From assembly GCF_007680845.1 (NCBI RefSeq), contig NZ_VEIY01000002.1, forward strand, positions 238,118 to 302,117: a stretch of 64,000 nt of DNA. Direction: 5' to 3'. A model generated the notes under the pieces. It was not told the origin of the DNA. It did not search any database and saw only the letters and a list, made by a program, of their open reading frames with translations. The DNA comes from Curtobacterium pusillum. Its GTDB lineage: Bacteria; Actinomycetota; Actinomycetes; Actinomycetales; Microbacteriaceae. The position numbers and the translations under genes are program-made. Numbering within the stretch: position 1 is the stretch's first letter; every line of letters begins with the position of its first letter. Of this stretch, positions 60,876-64,000 are shown one piece after another.

Positions 60876-60905
60876 TCGACCGGTCGCCGCCCGAGCGCGT
60901 ACGAT
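60876..60905 (+). promoter_or_regulatory. Candidate promoter of the first WXG100 gene
   Basis: TCGACC (60876-60881) and TACGAT (60900-60905) with an 18-bp spacer, followed by a leader of about 110 nt and an excellent RBS (TTGGAGGAACC) before ATG 61025. Confidence 0.5.
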
Positions 60906-61024
60906 CTGTTGTCGAGCGCAGCATCGGTCAGGCCGCGTTCAACTGCCCCACGAACGGGGTGGGACCAATCGGGGGGTGGGTCAACCGATCGCCCCAGGAC
61001 ACACGTGTGTTTCTTGGAGGAACC

Positions 61025-61315
61025 ATGGCGGACATCCGCGTCACTTCGGAGTCGCTCTCCGGCGTCTCGAACCAGCTCCAGTCCGGCTCGCAGTCGATCG
61101 AGTCGCAGCTGCAGAACCTCAAGTCGCTCGTGGACGGGCTCGTCGGCGGAGACTGGTCCGGCGCGGCATCCTCGTCGTTCCAGGACCTGTACCAGCAGTG
61201 GGACCAGTCAGCCATCCAGCTGAAGGAGTCACTGGGCGGCATCAGTCAGCTCCTCTCCCGCGCGGCCCTGTCCTACGAAGAGTCCGAGAACTCGATCTCC
61301 GGCACCTTCCGCTGA
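61025..61315 (+). CDS. WXG100-family small secreted protein 1
   Basis: 96 residues, the family length. Two long helices around a W-x-G turn (LVGGDWSGAASSSFQDLYQQ), typical of EsxA/ESAT-6-type proteins exported by EccC as dimers. A YxxxE signal is present near the C-terminus (LSYEESENSI, with Y-E-E-S-E). Strong RBS. Followed immediately by a perfect hairpin, so it is probably produced in excess. Confidence 0.9.
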   Translation: MADIRVTSESLSGVSNQLQSGSQSIESQLQNLKSLVDGLVGGDWSGAASSSFQDLYQQWDQSAIQLKESLGGISQLLSRAALSYEESENSISGTFR

Positions 61316-61327
61316 CCGACGACCACT

Positions 61328-61362
61328 GACGGTGGCGCTCCCCGCGCGGGAGCGCCACCGTC
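61328..61362 (+). terminator. Hairpin after the first WXG100 gene
   Basis: Arms 61328-61342 and 61348-61362 form a perfect 15-bp stem with a 5-nt loop, 13 bp past the stop and 19 bp before the next gene. No T-run, so partial termination or mRNA stabilisation. Confidence 0.7.
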
Positions 61363-61380
61363 TCCACCAGGGGGAACGAC

Positions 61381-61791
61381 ATGGTGCAGTACCGGGTCCG
61401 GCCGGAGAGTCTGGGCGAGGTCGCCCAGATGCTCCGGACCGTCATCACGACGTTCGACGGGCACCTGTCCGAGACCGATGCTGCCGTCCGCACTGTCGTC
61501 GACACTGCGTGGAAGGGCGAGGACGCCACCGCCTTCGAGACCACCTGGACCGACTTCCAGGCCGACGCGGTCTTGCTGCGCGGCGTCCTGGAGAGCCTGG
61601 CCGTCCGACTCGTGGCCGCCGAGTCGGCCTACCACGGCAACGAGACCGCGCTCGGCGCAGCCTTCTCCGACACCCGGAGTCAGCTCGGCTCGACGGCCGC
61701 CACCGATCGGCCGGGTCTCTCGAGGCCGGAGACCGCGTCGGAGCAGCACGCTGACGAGGTCTGGACCGATCTCGAGGAGGACAGCGCGTGA
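61381..61791 (+). CDS. WXG100-like small protein 2
   Basis: 136 residues. Two helices around TAWKGEDATAFETTWTDFQA, i.e. W-x-G with W-K-G, and an extended C-terminus after about residue 95 (DRPGLSRPETASEQHADEVW). Longer than typical WXG100 proteins by 35-40 residues. RBS GGGGGAA. It overlaps the next gene (GTGA). Possibly the chaperone or partner of the large effector downstream. Confidence 0.78.
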   Translation: MVQYRVRPESLGEVAQMLRTVITTFDGHLSETDAAVRTVVDTAWKGEDATAFETTWTDFQADAVLLRGVLESLAVRLVAAESAYHGNETALGAAFSDTRSQLGSTAATDRPGLSRPETASEQHADEVWTDLEEDSA

Positions 61792-62099
61792 GCGACCAGC
61801 AGGCTGACATGGAGAGCCTCCACCACCTGGTGGACAGCATGCAGCGGCTCCGTGACTACTGCGCCCTGCTGCAGCAAGGGGCGACGACCTTCGCGTACAT
61901 CCTGCCGAACGAGTGGCAGGGTCCCGCGATGGCCGCGTTCGTCACGGCGTTCGAGCAGTGGAACGCCGGGGCCGGTGCGCTGACGACGACTGCTGGGGAT
62001 CTGCACGAGCGCGCGGCCGCGATCGAGGCGACCTACCAGGCCACGATCGACGCGCTCGACACGTCGTGGTCGAAGTTCCAGGGGGAGATCAGCGGATGA
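61788..62099 (+). CDS. WXG100-like small protein 3
   Basis: 103 residues. Helix-turn-helix with NEWQGPAMAAFVTAFEQWNA, W-Q-G at the turn. GTG start, GTGA overlap with the previous gene. The end overlaps the effector-like gene (ATGA). The tight coupling of proteins 2, 3 and the effector suggests co-folding for export, as seen for LXG toxins and their small helical partners (inference). Confidence 0.78.
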   Translation: MSDQQADMESLHHLVDSMQRLRDYCALLQQGATTFAYILPNEWQGPAMAAFVTAFEQWNAGAGALTTTAGDLHERAAAIEATYQATIDALDTSWSKFQGEISG

Positions 62100-64000
62100 C
62101 CATGGTCCGGCTCAACGCGTTCGGCATCGCGACCGACGGCGATGACGTCGCGAGTGTCGCCCACGACATCACGACCGCCTGGTCGACCCTGCACGGAGCG
62201 TTGCACGGTACCGCCGGCATGGCGGGGGATGACGAGAGTGCCGAGCAGTTCGCGGGCGTCTACGACGACCAGGCCAAGAGCGCCGCGACGAGTGCCAAGA
62301 ACATCGTCGGCATGCTCGCCGCGTTCGAGAGTCTCCTGGCCGGCACCGGCTCGGCCTACAAGGAGGCCGAGCTCGCGAGCGCCGGGCAGCAGGGCGGGTC
62401 CGGCATCTCCGTGCCCTCCTCCGACCACGCCGTGGCGACCGACCTGCCGTCCTCGCTCGGCGCGGGCTGGCCAGGCGGGTGGGGCAAGGTCGAGGACGTC
62501 TTGCAGGATGCGCTCCGGGCCATCGGCGTCCAGCTCCCGCAAGGCGACCCGGACAAGCTGTCGTCCGCCGCCTCCTCGTGGGAGGCCTACGAGGCTTCGC
62601 TCCGCGCGGCATCGAGCAAGCTCAGTGGGGGCCTGACCCAGGTCGACGCGGCCGACATCCCACAGAAAGCGACGATCCTCTCCGCGAAGAGCACGATGTC
62701 CGGCCACATCTCGACGGCCGCCGACGCGGCGACCGGGGCCGCGGGCTCGCTCAAGCAGATCAAGGCGAACTACGACCAGGCTGCGGAGGAGATCCGCAGC
62801 ATGATCGAGCAGCTCCTCGCCGAACTCGCGCTCGACGTCGGGATCAGCATCGCGCTGTCCTTCGTGACCTTCGGACTCGGTGCGCTGGCCGGCGCCGCGA
62901 ACGGCGCTCGAATCGTCGTGACCTGGGCGGCTCGCATCGCGGGCGTGATCCGGAAGCTGGCGTTCCTCAACAAGATCCACGCGGAGCAGTTCCTCAAGGC
63001 CGCGAACCTGCTCCGCAAGCTCGAGCACGGCTCCTTCGTGACGCGGTTCACCTACGAGACGGTGAAGGGCACCATCACCGGCACGGCCGCGCCGATCATC
63101 GTGAACGCCGTCCACGGCAAGGGCACGTCGATGAACGACATCATCTCGAACGCAGCCGGGTCTGTCGTCGGTGGTGCGTTCGGCTTCGGCAGCGGCGCCG
63201 CGATGAGCCGTCTCGGACGCGGAGCAGTCGCGGACGCCGCGGGCAGCGTCGCCCCCTCGTTCTGGCGCGCGACCGCAGTCGAGGGTGCCAAGGGCGCGGC
63301 GAGCGGAGCGGTCGGCGGCGCTGCGGGCAACGTCACGACGGACGGCACCGCCGCGGCGCTCGATCCCGAACACCATCACTTCAACGTCCTCCAGTCGCTC
63401 GCCAACGGGTCGGTGTTCGGCACGGCGGGTGGCGGGGTCATCGGCGCCGGGGGCCACGCGCTGTCGACCGGGTGGAACGCGATGACCGGGTCCGGCCGGA
63501 CACACGTACCGGGGGCGGGCGGCGACGGCGCCTCCAGTTCGCTCTCGACGAACTCCCCCGTCGCGCTTCCGGACGGCGGCGGTCGCGGAGCGGATACGCT
63601 CTCGGCCGGCGGCCCAGACACGACGGCGCACGCGCCGACGTCGGAGCAGACCGGTGCACCGGCTTCGACTTCGACTTCGACTTCGACTTCGACTTCGACT
63701 TCGACGGCAGGACACGCGGACGTGCAGACGCCGGTCGTCAACGACGCCGCACGGGCCACGCCCACCTCCCACGCGAGCGGCGAACGACCCCACATCGACG
63801 CCTCCCAGACGCCCGTCGTCAACGACGCCGCACAGGCCGCTCCCACCTCCCACGCCGGCGGCGAACGACCCCACATCGACGCCTCCCAGACGCCCGTCGT
63901 CAACGACGCCGCACAGGCCACGCCCACCTCCCACGCCGGCGGCGAACGACCCCACATCGACGCCTCCCAGACGCCCGTCGTCAACGACGCCGCACAGGCC
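62096..64000 (+). CDS. Large effector-like protein with WXG/LXG-type N-terminus (partial)
   Basis: Open frame from ATG 62096 to the end of the window, 635 residues so far and no stop. N-terminal about 235 residues are helical with repeated coiled-coil-like segments (YDDQAKSAATSAKNIVGMLA, QIKANYDQAAEEIRSMIEQL), then hydrophobic helices near 240-265 (LDVGISIALSFVTFGLGALA), a Gly/Ala-rich region (NAAGSVVGGAFGFGSGAAMS), a Ser-Thr repeat near 523-537 and 27-residue tandem repeats from about 541. This layout fits a secreted polymorphic toxin of type VII systems, with the toxic domain expected beyond the window. Not confirmed. Confidence 0.8.
   Translation, partial: MTMVRLNAFGIATDGDDVASVAHDITTAWSTLHGALHGTAGMAGDDESAEQFAGVYDDQAKSAATSAKNIVGMLAAFESLLAGTGSAYKEAELASAGQQGGSGISVPSSDHAVATDLPSSLGAGWPGGWGKVEDVLQDALRAIGVQLPQGDPDKLSSAASSWEAYEASLRAASSKLSGGLTQVDAADIPQKATILSAKSTMSGHISTAADAATGAAGSLKQIKANYDQAAEEIRSMIEQLLAELALDVGISIALSFVTFGLGALAGAANGARIVVTWAARIAGVIRKLAFLNKIHAEQFLKAANLLRKLEHGSFVTRFTYETVKGTITGTAAPIIVNAVHGKGTSMNDIISNAAGSVVGGAFGFGSGAAMSRLGRGAVADAAGSVAPSFWRATAVEGAKGAASGAVGGAAGNVTTDGTAAALDPEHHHFNVLQSLANGSVFGTAGGGVIGAGGHALSTGWNAMTGSGRTHVPGAGGDGASSSLSTNSPVALPDGGGRGADTLSAGGPDTTAHAPTSEQTGAPASTSTSTSTSTSTSTAGHADVQTPVVNDAARATPTSHASGERPHIDASQTPVVNDAAQAAPTSHAGGERPHIDASQTPVVNDAAQATPTSHAGGERPHIDASQTPVVNDAAQA
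63665..63706 (+). repeat. TCGACT hexanucleotide repeat
   Basis: Six TCGACT units and a final TCGACG encode seven Ser-Thr dipeptides in frame inside the effector-like gene. Copy-number change would alter linker length without shifting the frame. Confidence 0.9.
63716..64000 (+). repeat. 81-bp in-frame tandem repeat, running off the window
   Basis: Copies start at 63716, 63797, 63878 and 63959 (partial). Each encodes 27 residues of the type DASQTPVVNDAAQATPTSHA followed by GGERPHI. Copies two and three differ at two bases only; copy one is more diverged at its start. The number of copies beyond the window is unknown. Confidence 0.95.

Noticed and set aside
62033..63984. Minus-strand open frames over the effector-like gene, including one with Val-Glu repeats
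   Set aside because: These mirror the Ser-Thr and 81-bp repeats of the plus-strand gene. Plus-strand start, overlap with the upstream gene and helical domains favour the plus frame.
63716..64000. CRISPR array
   Set aside because: The 81-bp units are contiguous, in frame and lack unique spacers; they encode protein repeats.

Overview
The window is high-GC DNA from an actinobacterium, most likely a member of Microbacteriaceae close to Curtobacterium. I infer this from the protein character and the S10-spc-str-rpo gene order; no database search was possible. No tRNA, rRNA, insertion sequence, prophage or CRISPR array was seen.

Layout. (1) 1-11301, minus strand: the S10 and spc ribosomal-protein operons in the order rpsJ, rplC, rplD, rplW, rplB, rpsS, rplV, rpsC, rplP, rpmC, rpsQ, rplN, rplX, rplE, rpsH, rplF, rplR, rpsE, rpmD, rplO, secY, adk (adk is cut by the window edge). 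Between rplE and rpsH, where many actinobacteria carry a type-Z S14 gene, there is only a perfect 15-bp hairpin. (2) 11302-14755: the long rpsJ leader, then an orphan DarT-like protein, a type IB topoisomerase and a GNAT acetyltransferase. (3) 14755-19137, minus: tuf, fusA, rpsG, rpsL (str operon) with a good promoter at 19303-19331. (4) 19494-21777: three small membrane-protein genes. (5) 21937-34570, minus: a complete monoderm type IV pilus cluster in the order pilB, pilT, pilC, pilA, three minor-pilin-like genes, prepilin peptidase, pilM, pilN, pilO. It lies between rpoC and rpsL, and pilA is isolated by hairpins on both sides. (6) 34734-36219: a tandem GNAT protein and a VOC-fold protein. 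(7) 36376-43788, minus: rpoC and rpoB, with a strong sigma-70-type promoter at 44038-44067. (8) 44131-51190: a small membrane protein, a three-gene operon (membrane protein, NarL-type histidine kinase, response regulator), a spermidine-synthase-like protein, a repeat-bearing membrane protein, a TPR-like protein, a SprT-like zinc protein and a CGNR zinc-finger protein. (9) 51213-64000: a type VII-like (WXG100/EccC) secretion locus. Divergent genes encode a lipoprotein and an FN3 membrane protein. The rightward cluster encodes a secreted Ig-like protein, an EccC/EssC-type ATPase with FHA-like N-terminus, a zinc-ribbon/FHA protein, two paralogous two-TM proteins around a 108-aa protein, three small WXG100-like proteins, and a long repeat-bearing effector-like protein that runs off the window.

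Functionally, regions 1, 3 and 7 are the translation/transcription core, with overlapping GTGA/ATGA/TGATG junctions that imply translational coupling. Region 5 should build, extend and retract a surface pilus. Region 9 is the most interesting part. It has the motor and substrates of a type VII system, but no EccB, EccD, EccE or mycosin homologue within the window, and small membrane proteins of unclear role sit where those components would be expected.
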